Positions 32,153 to 40,400 of a stretch of 46,687 nucleotides of DNA are shown here, one piece after another. Position 1 is the first letter of the stretch. Every line of letters begins with the position of its first letter. Position numbers and translations under genes: made by a program. Source of the stretch: Ruminococcus sp. (GTDB lineage: Bacteria; Bacillota; Clostridia; Lachnospirales; Lachnospiraceae); assembly GCA_020024635.1 (NCBI GenBank), contig JAHHTL010000015.1:1-46687 (forward strand), read 5' to 3'. The notes under the pieces were generated by a model, which was not told the origin of the DNA, did no database searches, and saw nothing but the letters and a program-made list of their open reading frames with translations.

Positions 32153-33889
32153 ATGATGATTAACAAAAGACTTATAAAAACTGTTCACAATAGTAAAAAA
32201 TACATTGTTGCAAACGTTATTTTTCAATGGATTTCCCTATTGTCTAACATTGTTCTGATTTTGACAGTTTCAAATCTAATTGAAAAAATTTACAACAAAG
32301 AATGGACTTCATCCTCTTTGTACCGTTCTATTTTTTACATTGTGCTCTGCATTATCCTACGTTTCGTCTGTACGATATTTTCTACCAAAATGAGTTATCT
32401 CTCTTCGAAAGAAGTCAAAAAAACTTTGCGTGCAAAAATATACGAAAAATTATTACGTTTAGGATCTACTTACCGTCAGAATATTTCTACTTCTGAGATA
32501 GTACAAGTTGCTGTAGAAGGCGTCGACCAGCTAGAAACTTATTTTGGATCTTATCTTCCACAATTTTTTTATAGCATGCTCGCACCCTTAACTCTTTTTA
32601 TTACGCTCAGTTTTATTAGTTTTTCTTCTGCTTTGGTACTTTTCCTTTGTGTTCCATTGATTCCAATTACCATTGCGGCTGTTCAAACATTTGCAAAGAA
32701 ACTTCTTGCCAAATATTGGGGACAATATACCACTCTTGGAGATACCTTTCTAGAAAATCTTCAAGGACTTACAACATTAAAAATTTATCAAACGGATGAA
32801 CTTAAAAATCAAGAGATGAATCGGGAATCCGAAAATTTCCGTAAAATCACGATGAAAGTTCTCTCTATGCAATTGAACTCTATTATCATTATGGATTTCA
32901 TTGCATACGGAGGCGCTGCACTTGGTATTATTATGGCTGCAAATGCTTTTGGTGCGGCTAAAACAACGCTTACAGGCGCACTTGCTATTATTCTATTGTC
33001 TGCAGAATTTTTCATTCCGATGCGTATGCTTGGAAGTTTCTTCCACATTGCTATGAATGGAATGGCTGCCAGCGATAAAATTTTCCGCCTTTTAGATCTT
33101 GAAGAAAATCAGAAATCCGATACAAAACCATTTCCGAAAAATGAAGGCATCACTGTCAAAAATCTTCAGTTTTCCTATGATGGAGAACGCACGGTTCTTC
33201 ATCAGATTCATGCCTCTTTCCCAATCTGTGGTTTGACGGCAATCGTAGGAGAAAGCGGGTGTGGTAAATCAACCATTGCGTCTATCCTTTCTGGCAAAAT
33301 CAAAGGATATGAAGGAGAAGTTTGTATAGGTAACACCCCAGTCAATGACATCTCCAGAGAGGATCTAGCCAAAAATATCACTTACATTGGATTTGACAGT
33401 TACCTATTTTCTGGAACCATTCGCGATAACCTTTTGATGGGGAATCCAAACGCTTCTGATCAAACATTATGGGAACTCCTTGAAAAAGTTCAGCTAGCTG
33501 ACTTTCTTCGTTCCGAACAAGGGTTGGATACCCTGCTTACAGAAAAAGCTTCCAACCTTTCTGGCGGACAACGCCAGCGCCTTGCTTTAGCAAGAGCGAT
33601 TCTACATGACAGTGCGTTTTACATCTTTGATGAAGCCACTTCAAATATTGATGTAGAAAGTGAAAACACCATTTTAAAAGAAATCAAAGAACTCTCTCAC
33701 TCAAAATCTGTAATCTTTATTACGCACAGACTTGCAAATGCAGAAACTTCTGACATGATTTATGCAATGGATAACGGACAGATTCTAGAGCAAGGTTCCC
33801 ATAAAGAACTTCTTGAAAAACAGTCTTTGTATTTCCATATGTGGAGTGTACAAAACAAACTTGAAAATTTTACAAAGGAGGACAACTAA
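32153..33889 (+). CDS. ABC transporter permease-ATPase, CydD-like half
   Basis: A 578-residue half-transporter: six transmembrane helices (about 15-300) then a nucleotide-binding domain with Walker A GESGCGKST (about 364-372), signature LSGGQRQR (about 470) and Walker B FYIFDEATS (about 490). The membrane domain, including TYFGSYLPQFFYSMLAPLTL, resembles CydD, which with CydC exports cysteine/glutathione or handles heme. The start codon is uncertain between two tandem ATG. It probably dimerises with the next gene's product. Substrate is unknown, but the position after feoB suggests an iron or redox role. Confidence 0.82.
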   Translation: MMINKRLIKTVHNSKKYIVANVIFQWISLLSNIVLILTVSNLIEKIYNKEWTSSSLYRSIFYIVLCIILRFVCTIFSTKMSYLSSKEVKKTLRAKIYEKLLRLGSTYRQNISTSEIVQVAVEGVDQLETYFGSYLPQFFYSMLAPLTLFITLSFISFSSALVLFLCVPLIPITIAAVQTFAKKLLAKYWGQYTTLGDTFLENLQGLTTLKIYQTDELKNQEMNRESENFRKITMKVLSMQLNSIIIMDFIAYGGAALGIIMAANAFGAAKTTLTGALAIILLSAEFFIPMRMLGSFFHIAMNGMAASDKIFRLLDLEENQKSDTKPFPKNEGITVKNLQFSYDGERTVLHQIHASFPICGLTAIVGESGCGKSTIASILSGKIKGYEGEVCIGNTPVNDISREDLAKNITYIGFDSYLFSGTIRDNLLMGNPNASDQTLWELLEKVQLADFLRSEQGLDTLLTEKASNLSGGQRQRLALARAILHDSAFYIFDEATSNIDVESENTILKEIKELSHSKSVIFITHRLANAETSDMIYAMDNGQILEQGSHKELLEKQSLYFHMWSVQNKLENFTKEDN

Positions 33890-35548
33890 ATGAAACAACG
33901 AAGTAATCTAAACATCTGTGTCCGCCTCTTATCTTTAGTGAAACCACTTACAGGACATATGCTTCTTGCCATTACGCTAGGTGTAATCGGGCATCTTGCT
34001 GCTACATTTATCACGATCATAGGAGGCGCTGCCCTCTTAAATCTTCTAGGATTTGAAACGCCTTTCTCGTTGAAAATCATGCTGACCTTACTCGTAGTCT
34101 TTGCTATTTTACGTGGTGTACTTCATTACGGCGAACAAGCTTTTAATCATTACATTGCGTTTTCTCTCCTTGCATTGATTCGAGATAAAGTTTTCCGCTC
34201 TCTTAGGAAACTATGCCCTGCGAAACTAGAAGGAAAAGAAAAAGGAAATCTAATTTCCATCATTACATCAGACATTGAGCTGCTGGAAGTATTTTATGCA
34301 CATACGATCTCTCCAATTGTAATTGCTTTCCTTACCTCTTTGATCATGACCATTTTTATTGGACATTTTCATCCTTCTCTTGGGGTTTTAGCTGCACTTG
34401 CCTATCTCACAATTGGAGTCATCATTCCATCGATTGCTTCTAAATTAACTGCAAAGGCTGGTATAGTATTCCGTTCAAAATCTGGTCAACTTAGTAGCTT
34501 TGTTTTAGACAGTCTTCGAGGACTTCCTGAAATTCTTCAATACAATGTAGGCAAAAAACGTTTGCAGGAAATGAACGCAAGAACCGATGAACTCTCAAAA
34601 GAAGAAGAACGCATAAAAAAAAGTATTGGAATAAATTCCGCTCTTACACAAGCCGTAATTTTGCTATTTGATATTACAATCCTAGTTCTTGGATTTCACT
34701 TATACATTTTTAATCAAGTGGATTTTGTAGGACTTCTCATTCCAATTATTGCTCTTATGAGTTCTTTTGGACCTGTGATCGCTCTTGCAAATCTTGGAAG
34801 TACTCTCACCAACACCTTCGCAGCCGGTAATCGTGTTCTTAATATTCTAGACGACACCCCTGTTGTAGAAGAACTTTGCGGAAACCCTGAAATTAATTTC
34901 CTTGGGGCAAAGGCAGAGCATGTTTCCTTTGCATACGATGGCGAGACAATTTTATCTGATGTTACTTTGGATATTCCTGAAAACAAAGTACTTGGAATTG
35001 TAGGAAAAAGTGGAAGCGGAAAGTCTACCTTCTTAAAACTTCTCATGCGATTCTGGGATACAAACAAAGGCAAGATTTTAATCTCTGATACGGATATTAA
35101 AAATATTAATACTTCCAACCTACGCAATATGGAAAGTTTCGTTACCCAAGAAACACATCTCTTCCACGACAGCATTAAAAACAATCTTTTGGTTGCAAAA
35201 CCAAATGCAACAGACGAAGAAATAGAAGCGGCATGTAAAAAAGCATCCGTTCACGATTTTATCTTAAAACTTCCAAACGGATATGATACACCTGTCGGAG
35301 AACTCGGAGATACCCTCTCCGGAGGTGAACGTCAACGACTTGGACTGGCTCGTGCATTTTTGCATGATGCTCCTTTTCTCCTTCTTGACGAACCAACCAG
35401 TAATTTAGACAGCCTAAATGAAGCAGTTATTTTAAAATCAATTTATGAAGAACGAAAAGATAAAACAGTCGTTCTTGTATCTCATAGAGAATCTACCATG
35501 AAAATTGCAGATCAAATTTATCGAATAAAATCAGAAAGGAAAAGTTAA
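33890..35548 (+). CDS. ABC transporter permease-ATPase, CydC-like half
   Basis: A 552-residue half-transporter that starts immediately after the stop of the CydD-like gene (AAAGGAGG ribosome site inside that gene). It has six predicted membrane helices, Walker A GKSGSGKST (about 371-379), signature LSGGERQR (about 477) and Walker B FLLLDEPTS (about 495). Its arrangement, length and GHLAATFITIIGGAALL start suit the CydC partner of a heterodimer. It overlaps the YbaN-like gene by one base, so the three genes are coupled. Confidence 0.82.
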   Translation: MKQRSNLNICVRLLSLVKPLTGHMLLAITLGVIGHLAATFITIIGGAALLNLLGFETPFSLKIMLTLLVVFAILRGVLHYGEQAFNHYIAFSLLALIRDKVFRSLRKLCPAKLEGKEKGNLISIITSDIELLEVFYAHTISPIVIAFLTSLIMTIFIGHFHPSLGVLAALAYLTIGVIIPSIASKLTAKAGIVFRSKSGQLSSFVLDSLRGLPEILQYNVGKKRLQEMNARTDELSKEEERIKKSIGINSALTQAVILLFDITILVLGFHLYIFNQVDFVGLLIPIIALMSSFGPVIALANLGSTLTNTFAAGNRVLNILDDTPVVEELCGNPEINFLGAKAEHVSFAYDGETILSDVTLDIPENKVLGIVGKSGSGKSTFLKLLMRFWDTNKGKILISDTDIKNINTSNLRNMESFVTQETHLFHDSIKNNLLVAKPNATDEEIEAACKKASVHDFILKLPNGYDTPVGELGDTLSGGERQRLGLARAFLHDAPFLLLDEPTSNLDSLNEAVILKSIYEERKDKTVVLVSHRESTMKIADQIYRIKSERKS

Positions 35549-35964
35549 TGAATCTTAAAAAAACAATTTATATTATTATTGGATGTATTGGCCTTGTTCT
35601 TGGCGCCATTGGAGCCGCTGTTCCTCTTTTACCAGCTTTCCCATTCCTTCTACTAGCTGCTTTTTGCTTTGCAAAAAGTTCAAAACGATTACATGACTGG
35701 TTTGTTTCTACAAACCTTTACAAAAAAAACCTTGAATCGTATGTTCAGGGAAAAGGAATGACAGTAAAGGTAAAAGTTCGTATCATGACCATTATTTCAT
35801 TGACAATGCTAGTTGGCTTTCTAATGATGAGCAAAGTTCCGGTTGGTCGTATCATACTTGGAATTGTATGGTTCTGTCATGTATTATACTTTGCCTTTGG
35901 TATACGAACTATCAAAGAAGAAACATCCGATTTATCTTGTAATAATCTTGAATTTGATGAATAA
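35548..35964 (+). CDS. YbaN family (DUF454) inner membrane protein
   Basis: A 138-residue membrane protein with the DUF454 signature: an N-terminal helix (IYIIIGCIGLVLGAIGAAVP), the conserved LLPAFPFLLLAAFCFAKSS and W-F-V-x-T-N-L-Y-K, then two more helices (about 78-112). The function of the family is unknown. Its ATG overlaps the stop of the CydC-like gene (TAATG), implying a shared role in the feo-linked ABC operon. Confidence 0.88.
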   Translation: MNLKKTIYIIIGCIGLVLGAIGAAVPLLPAFPFLLLAAFCFAKSSKRLHDWFVSTNLYKKNLESYVQGKGMTVKVKVRIMTIISLTMLVGFLMMSKVPVGRIILGIVWFCHVLYFAFGIRTIKEETSDLSCNNLEFDE

Positions 35965-35968
35965 CAAA

Positions 35969-36003
35969 ACGAGAGAAGGACAACAACTCCTTCTCTCATT
36001 TTT
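35969..36003. terminator. Bidirectional terminator between YbaN-like and arsR genes
   Basis: GAGAGAAGGA and TCCTTCTCTC form a perfect 10-bp stem around seven bases, with ATTTTTATTT on one side and CGTTTTGTT on the other. Confidence 0.9.
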
Positions 36004-36005
36004 AT

Positions 36006-36290
36006 TTATACTGTACAATATTCTTTTTTTAGCACTTCTATTAATATTCTTAGCTTTTCGTCTTGTATGGAATAAATAACATGCTGTCCCTGTTTTTCAG
36101 CAGAAATAAGTCCCGCCTCTTTTAACCGATGCAAGTGTTGGGACAGGGCTGGCCCTGTAATTCCTTGTACTTGCTCTAACAACTCTCCCACTGTTCTTGA
36201 GCCTTCTAACAACGCACATAGAATTAGCAACCGATTTTCATTTGCTAAATGGGAAAGTAAGACAGCCACATTTTTTGCATGTTCACGCAT
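36006..36290 (-). CDS. ArsR-family repressor of the persulfide-sensing (BigR/YgaV/SqrR) type
   Basis: A 94-residue winged-helix repressor. Cys25 (RLLILCALLEG) and Cys92 (KKEYC near the end) are 67 residues apart, as in YgaV/BigR, where sulfane sulfur links the pair and releases DNA. The recognition helix is in TGPALSQHLHRLKEAGL. ATG 36290 follows GGAGG by eight bases and overlaps the end of the upstream membrane-protein gene by eight bases. Earlier in-frame starts would cover the ribosome site. It probably represses its own operon at the palindrome 37111-37126. Confidence 0.85.
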   Translation of the reverse strand: MREHAKNVAVLLSHLANENRLLILCALLEGSRTVGELLEQVQGITGPALSQHLHRLKEAGLISAEKQGQHVIYSIQDEKLRILIEVLKKEYCTV

Positions 36291-36888
36291 CCTTCTTTCC
36301 TCCTCTTTCTTCATTTCCTACTCGTAACTGACAGATGAACTGTGTTGTCGTTCCCATAGGACAAAATACACACCATGTACGTGGTTTATACAGTACCATC
36401 ACAAGGAGTCCAATCAAAGTAGAGGTCAGCATCATGCTATAAAATCCAAAGGCAAATTGTGCCACCCAAGGAGAAAATAAGGTCCCATGATAAGCCCACT
36501 TCCAAGGTACTTGAAAGGTCCAAAATAATTTCACTACCTGTGCCAAACCTTTTGCTCCGCTTCCTACTAAATAAGTGGTAAAGAGCATTTGAAAAAACAT
36601 GGCAAAGAAAAAAATCAAAAATCCATACCGAAATGCTTTTGAACGCATCCAATTTGGAGTAGGTTTGTTTCGAGACAATTTCAATCGTTTTCCTAACAAC
36701 TGCAAAAACTGACCACGATCACAATAACGATTGCAATACAATTTTCCCCCTCCAAATATTGAAATCAACAATGGAAGCATGAAAAAAATCATTCCAATCC
36801 ACGCAAATAAAATATTAAAAAATCCTAGTCCTAAGTAAATTGGTGTTACGACCCAAAGATAATCATACCATTTCTTTTTCTGCTTCAT
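36283..36888 (-). CDS. NapH/NosR-like ferredoxin-type membrane protein
   Basis: A 201-residue protein with about five hydrophobic segments and two cysteine pairs at membrane edges, C52-x3-C56 (YCNRYCDRG) and C173-x2-C176 (CVFCPMG). These resemble the CxxxCP pairs in the membrane part of NapH/NosR/CcoG proteins, which move electrons between quinones and ferredoxin-like partners. The ferredoxin domain usually attached is missing here but is encoded by the gene just upstream, with which it overlaps four bases (ATGA). The start is ATG 36888 after GGGAGG. Confidence 0.82.
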   Translation of the reverse strand: MKQKKKWYDYLWVVTPIYLGLGFFNILFAWIGMIFFMLPLLISIFGGGKLYCNRYCDRGQFLQLLGKRLKLSRNKPTPNWMRSKAFRYGFLIFFFAMFFQMLFTTYLVGSGAKGLAQVVKLFWTFQVPWKWAYHGTLFSPWVAQFAFGFYSMMLTSTLIGLLVMVLYKPRTWCVFCPMGTTTQFICQLRVGNEERGGKKDA

Positions 36889-37088
36889 GCCATATCCTCC
36901 CGATCTCTTAATGCAATGGTTCCGGCCGGACACTCCTGTACACATTTTCCACAACCAACACATTTATGAAAGTCTACCTTTGCAATCACACCTTTCCAGA
37001 TTGAAATTGCCTGCATGGGACAGACTTTTTGACAAGTTCCACATGCCACACAAAATTTCCCCACTTCTGCATATCTTTTCGAAGCCAT
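36885..37088 (-). CDS. Small 2[4Fe-4S] ferredoxin
   Basis: A 67-residue protein with two complete cluster motifs, C-x2-C-x2-C-x3-CP (FCVACGTCQKVCPM) and the same in KCVGCGKCVQECPA. It is cytoplasmic and lacks a signal peptide. GAGGAGG precedes the ATG. It is the first gene of a three-gene overlapping operon with the NapH/NosR-like membrane protein and the ArsR regulator, so it is probably the electron-transfer partner of the membrane protein. Confidence 0.93.
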   Translation of the reverse strand: MASKRYAEVGKFCVACGTCQKVCPMQAISIWKGVIAKVDFHKCVGCGKCVQECPAGTIALRDREDMA

Positions 37089-37110
37089 TGATTTTCCTCC
37101 TCAATATTAT

Positions 37111-37126
37111 TTAAGCAATTGCTTAA
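37111..37126. promoter_or_regulatory. ArsR-type operator (perfect 16-bp palindrome)
   Basis: TTAAGCAATTGCTTAA lies about 14 bases downstream of the operon's -10, in position to block transcription. Confidence 0.7.
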
Positions 37127-37139
37127 TTAAGTAATCACT

Positions 37140-37168
37140 AATATAACATAGAGTATATAAAATTGCAA
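37140..37168 (-). promoter_or_regulatory. Promoter of the ferredoxin-ArsR operon
   Basis: TTGCAA and TATATT on the minus strand, 17 bases apart. Confidence 0.7.
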
Positions 37169-37171
37169 GCC

Positions 37172-38230
37172 TTATTGATCTTCTATGCGTTTCTTTAATT
37201 CTTCATAAATCTCTTTTGTACTCTTTTCATCTTTCCCACTAAGTACGATTTTGTCTTCCTTAGTTTGAATGACCACACCTGCCTTGCATTTATAGTAAGA
37301 ATATCTTGTGTAATATCCAAATTCATCATTTTGAAAAGAACCTGCTAAAAGCCGAAAACTACCAAGTCCCCATATTCTATTTCCAGGATCGATTTCATCT
37401 TTATACTCCACTGATTCTATCTTTGAATAATCCAGAGTCATATCTGTAAAATAGGAAGCTTTGACTGTTATTTTTTCTTCCCCATACTGTACGTGAATCT
37501 TCCCAGTAAATAAAAATACTCCAACAACGATTACGACAATTGTAACAAAGATTCCCGTTGCTTTTTCAAGTTTTCTTTCCATGGCAGATTTTTCAACCTT
37601 TGTAAAAATCTTTCCATTTCTTCGTTCTTTTTTGGAATACAAATAGGAATACAAAATTGGGCCAAATGCAAGAATCAAGATAATCGGAACAAAAAGTATG
37701 CTGCCTATTTTAAATGGTAAACATGCACCTACTGCAATAAGAATTCCCCCTACTGTCCAAAGTTTTCCACTAAATCTGTGTGTTTTATTCCAGTTATCTT
37801 CACTTTGTAACGTCCATTTCACTTTTACTCCCAAAGTTTGATTCTGTCGATATTTAGGAAGATAATTTCCAATGAATACAAACATAAGACCAAATAAAAT
37901 TTCTAACACCATATAAAGATTGAATTCCAAACGAAACAAAGCTATATATGAGATGCAACTTGAAATTATAGTAATCCATGGACCAATCCAATATACAAAA
38001 TTCAAAACTTTTTTCGTCTGCCTTTCATTCCTCTGATCGCGAAATGTAACCCATATTCCAAACCAATGTAAAAGTAAAAGAATCAAATAAGGAATCACGC
38101 AGAACCAAATCTTACCGCTCAAGGTCATTCCTCCATGCTGCGGGATTCGATTCCACAATATAAGATTGAACATCATTGGAAGAACTATAATCAAGGATGA
38201 AATCGTCATTTTCTTCTTATCAACTTTCAT
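37172..38230 (-). CDS. SdpI-family membrane protein with C-terminal PH-like domain
   Basis: A 352-residue polytopic protein (about eight helices). The SdpI/DUF1648 signature FIGNYLPKYRQNQTLGVKVKWTL, with EDNWNKTHRFSGKLW following, is at about 120-165. SdpI gives immunity to the SdpC toxin and signals to SdpR. The C-terminal 90 residues look like a bacterial PH domain of the kind found in related DUF1648 proteins. No toxin gene lies nearby. It follows the ArsR-family gene by four bases, as in sdpRI. Confidence 0.82.
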   Translation of the reverse strand: MKVDKKKMTISSLIIVLPMMFNLILWNRIPQHGGMTLSGKIWFCVIPYLILLLLHWFGIWVTFRDQRNERQTKKVLNFVYWIGPWITIISSCISYIALFRLEFNLYMVLEILFGLMFVFIGNYLPKYRQNQTLGVKVKWTLQSEDNWNKTHRFSGKLWTVGGILIAVGACLPFKIGSILFVPIILILAFGPILYSYLYSKKERRNGKIFTKVEKSAMERKLEKATGIFVTIVVIVVGVFLFTGKIHVQYGEEKITVKASYFTDMTLDYSKIESVEYKDEIDPGNRIWGLGSFRLLAGSFQNDEFGYYTRYSYYKCKAGVVIQTKEDKIVLSGKDEKSTKEIYEELKKRIEDQ

Positions 38231-38234
38231 AATT

Positions 38235-38498
38235 CTACTCTCCTTTTAAATCTTTAATCCAGAGCATCACTTCTTCTAAAACGGATGCGTTTAACTCATA
38301 AAAAATATACTTTCCTTCTCTTTCATCTCTAATAAGATCTGCTTCCTTTAATACAGATAAATGACGGGATATGGAAGCTCCTGTTACTGCAAAGTGGTCC
38401 GTAATTTCACCTGCGGACATTCTCCCTTTTTTTAACATATTCAATATTTCCCGCCGTATCGGATCCGATAGTGCTTTCATTGTATGTTGTATTGCCAA
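38235..38498 (-). CDS. SdpR-like ArsR-family repressor
   Basis: An 87-residue winged-helix protein: QHTMKALSDPIRREILNMLK (helices 1-2), recognition helix in VTGASISRHLSVLKEADL and wing RDEREGKYIFY. The start is TTG 38498, eight bases after AAAGGGG, giving the family-typical M-A-I-Q start. ATG 38522 would overlap the ribosome site. It has no metal-binding Cys pair, which fits SdpR rather than metal sensors. The operator 38520-38548 overlaps the transcription start, so autorepression is likely. Confidence 0.88.
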   Translation of the reverse strand: MAIQHTMKALSDPIRREILNMLKKGRMSAGEITDHFAVTGASISRHLSVLKEADLIRDEREGKYIFYELNASVLEEVMLWIKDLKGE

Positions 38499-38519
38499 CT
38501 TACACACCCCTTTCTTTTT

Positions 38520-38548
38520 CATTTAACATTTAGCCTAATTGTTAAATG
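38520..38548. promoter_or_regulatory. SdpR-like operator
   Basis: CATTTAACA and TGTTAAATG are perfect 9-bp inverted arms around 11 bases, directly after the -10. Confidence 0.75.
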
Positions 38549-38549
38549 T

Positions 38550-38578
38550 ATTATATAATCTACGTCTAGATCTGTCAA
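38550..38578 (-). promoter_or_regulatory. Consensus sigma-A promoter of the sdpRI-like genes
   Basis: TTGACA and TATAAT on the minus strand, exactly 17 bases apart. Confidence 0.9.
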
Positions 38579-38616
38579 TGTATTTGAAAAAAAACTTTCA
38601 TGCTCCTAAAAACGTA

Positions 38617-38625
38617 TGCTATAAT
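38617..38625 (+). promoter_or_regulatory. Extended -10 promoter of lrgAB
   Basis: TGCTATAAT lies about 47 bases before the lrgA start. No good -35 is visible. Confidence 0.6.
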
Positions 38626-38671
38626 ACACAAGGTCTTTTTAGACAAATTCAAATGATAGGAGTGAAGTTTC

Positions 38672-39034
38672 TTGAGTTATTTATTTCAATTTGCAGTCAT
38701 TGCAATCATATCGTTTATTGGTGAGATTTTACATTTTCTCCTTCCTCTTCCAATTCCGGCAAGTATTTATGGACTTGTCGTTTTATTTGTTGCTTTATGT
38801 ACAAAAGTTATAAAACTTGAACAAGTGGAACATGCTGCTGATTTTTTTCTTTCTATTATGCCAGTATTTTTTGTTCCAGCCGCTGTAAATTTAATGACCA
38901 AATGGTCTGTTATAAAGAATAACCTTATAGGACTTTTGATCACATGCATTGTCTCTACAATATTGGTCATGGTTGTAACAGGTTCTGTTGCCCAAAAACT
39001 GATTTCCAAAAAGGAGGACGAAAAAAATGAATGA
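38672..39034 (+). CDS. lrgA: LrgA/CidA family holin-like protein
   Basis: A 120-residue membrane protein with four helices and the family motif LPLPIPASIYGLVVLF (about 26-41). LrgA/CidA proteins influence murein hydrolase activity and autolysis, and some take part in pyruvate transport. The start is TTG 38672 after AGGAGTG (seven bases). The last codons overlap the start of lrgB by eight bases, so the two are translated together. Confidence 0.92.
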   Translation: MSYLFQFAVIAIISFIGEILHFLLPLPIPASIYGLVVLFVALCTKVIKLEQVEHAADFFLSIMPVFFVPAAVNLMTKWSVIKNNLIGLLITCIVSTILVMVVTGSVAQKLISKKEDEKNE

Positions 39035-39719
39035 TTTTTTACAGACTTCTGCCTACTTTGGACTAGCCCTAACACTACTTATTTTTACATTCAGTCAAAA
39101 AGGTTCCAAAAAGTTTAAATTCCCACTTTTTAACCCGATTCTTGTGTCCGCCGCCATTATCATAACCATTCTTGTAACTTGTGATATTAGCTATGATACC
39201 TATGCAACTGGTGCAGATCTAATTGCAAAGCTCTTGACCCCGGCAACCATCTGCTACGCAGTTCCTTTATATCGACAAATTGAAATTCTTAAGAAAAACT
39301 GGATCACAATCCTGATCAGCGTTACCAGTGGCTGTATTGCCTCTATCCTGTGTGTATTTGTCTGCTCCATTGCATTCAAATTTACCCCAGAAATTTATGC
39401 AGCTTTGCTTCCAAAATCTGTTACTACCGCCATTGGGATTGGAATCACAGAGGAACTAGGTGGAATTGTTCCAATCACTGTTGCAGTCATTATATTCACA
39501 GGAATTTTTGGAGCTGCCTTTGCGGTCAATATTTGCCGCCTCTTTAAAATAACGAACCCCATTGCAAAAGGTCTTGCTATTGGTACTTCCTCTCATGCCA
39601 TGGGTACCTCAAAAGCTATTGAACTTGGAGAAATTGAAGGTGCAATGAGTGGTCTGGCGATTGTTATTTCTGGACTTATGACAGTACTCCTTGCACAAGT
39701 TGCTTCTGGATGGATTTAA
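39027..39719 (+). CDS. lrgB: LrgB/CidB family membrane protein
   Basis: A 230-residue polytopic partner of LrgA. The diagnostic region is KSVTTAIGIGITEELGGI (about 131-148), with GTSSHAMGTSKAIELGE near 190-206. AAAAGGAGG precedes the ATG inside lrgA. No lytSR two-component genes are in view, so regulation is unknown. Confidence 0.95.
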   Translation: MNDFLQTSAYFGLALTLLIFTFSQKGSKKFKFPLFNPILVSAAIIITILVTCDISYDTYATGADLIAKLLTPATICYAVPLYRQIEILKKNWITILISVTSGCIASILCVFVCSIAFKFTPEIYAALLPKSVTTAIGIGITEELGGIVPITVAVIIFTGIFGAAFAVNICRLFKITNPIAKGLAIGTSSHAMGTSKAIELGEIEGAMSGLAIVISGLMTVLLAQVASGWI

Positions 39720-39745
39720 AAAAACGCACCAAATCGGTGCGTTTT
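39718..39745. terminator. Bidirectional terminator after lrgB
   Basis: AAAACGCACC and GGTGCGTTTT form a perfect 10-bp stem with a five-base loop, starting at the lrgB stop codon. The lipoprotein gene ends 16 bases beyond. Confidence 0.92.
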
Positions 39746-39761
39746 CACGTTCTATGTTTCT

Positions 39762-40241
39762 TTATTTATTTTCTGGCATTGCCTCTGTTCCAAAAACAAG
39801 ATACCCCAGATCAGCCTGTTTTTTTGCCTCTTCTTTGGATATCACTTTTACATCAATCTTTCTTTTTTGGATTCTTGTTTTTTTGTCCTTTTCTAACTCC
39901 ATTGTTACCTCAGCGGGATATGTCCCAGATTTATTATAGTCAATTTTAGAATCATCAACTGTGATTTTTTTCACTTCTCCTTTTTTGGATTCTTCCAAAC
40001 GCTCCATCAAAGATTTTGAAAAATCAAAATCCTTCGCATCTCTTACAACTGCCACTTGATCAATCTTCTCAATATATTCCTTGAAATCTGACACAACTTC
40101 GTCCTTGGTTTCTTTCATATCTGACTCTACTTTGTCCTTGGTTTCTTTGAACCCTTGCTCCATTTTTTTCTGTCCACATCCTGTTAGTATTGTGGATAGC
40201 ATAGAAAAAATCATCATAGCTGTAATAATTGTCTTTTTCAT
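39762..40241 (-). CDS. Lipoprotein of unknown function
   Basis: A 159-residue exported lipoprotein: hydrophobic signal (about 5-19) and lipobox LTGC with Cys22. A charged coiled-coil-like stretch contains a near-repeat (FKETKDKVESD then MKETKDEVVSD, about 31-52). The C-terminal part (about 95-145) is strand-rich, TYPAEVTMELEKDKKTR, with the look of a small Ig-like domain. AAGGAG precedes the ATG. I do not recognise a named family. It is monocistronic and convergent with lrgAB. Confidence 0.8.
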   Translation of the reverse strand: MKKTIITAMMIFSMLSTILTGCGQKKMEQGFKETKDKVESDMKETKDEVVSDFKEYIEKIDQVAVVRDAKDFDFSKSLMERLEESKKGEVKKITVDDSKIDYNKSGTYPAEVTMELEKDKKTRIQKRKIDVKVISKEEAKKQADLGYLVFGTEAMPENK

Positions 40242-40326
40242 ATCTACATTTCTCCTTATTGATCTTTTTATATCTAAATGTCAGTATTCCCATCTTCTCA
40301 AAATTTAAAACCTAAAATGAATCCTA

Positions 40327-40355
40327 TTGACACTTCTTTTTTTCAGTGGTATTAT
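40327..40355 (+). promoter_or_regulatory. Sigma-A promoter of the tetR-ABC region
   Basis: TTGACA and TATTAT, 17 bases apart, directly followed by the operator. Confidence 0.88.
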
Positions 40356-40377
40356 AACAGTGTTATATAACATTGTT
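40356..40377. promoter_or_regulatory. TetR-family operator
   Basis: A 22-base palindrome with arms AACAGTGTTA and TAACATTGTT (one mismatched pair) around AT covers the expected transcription start, a typical autoregulatory site. Confidence 0.75.
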
Positions 40378-40400
40378 ACAATACAAACAGAAGGGAATTT

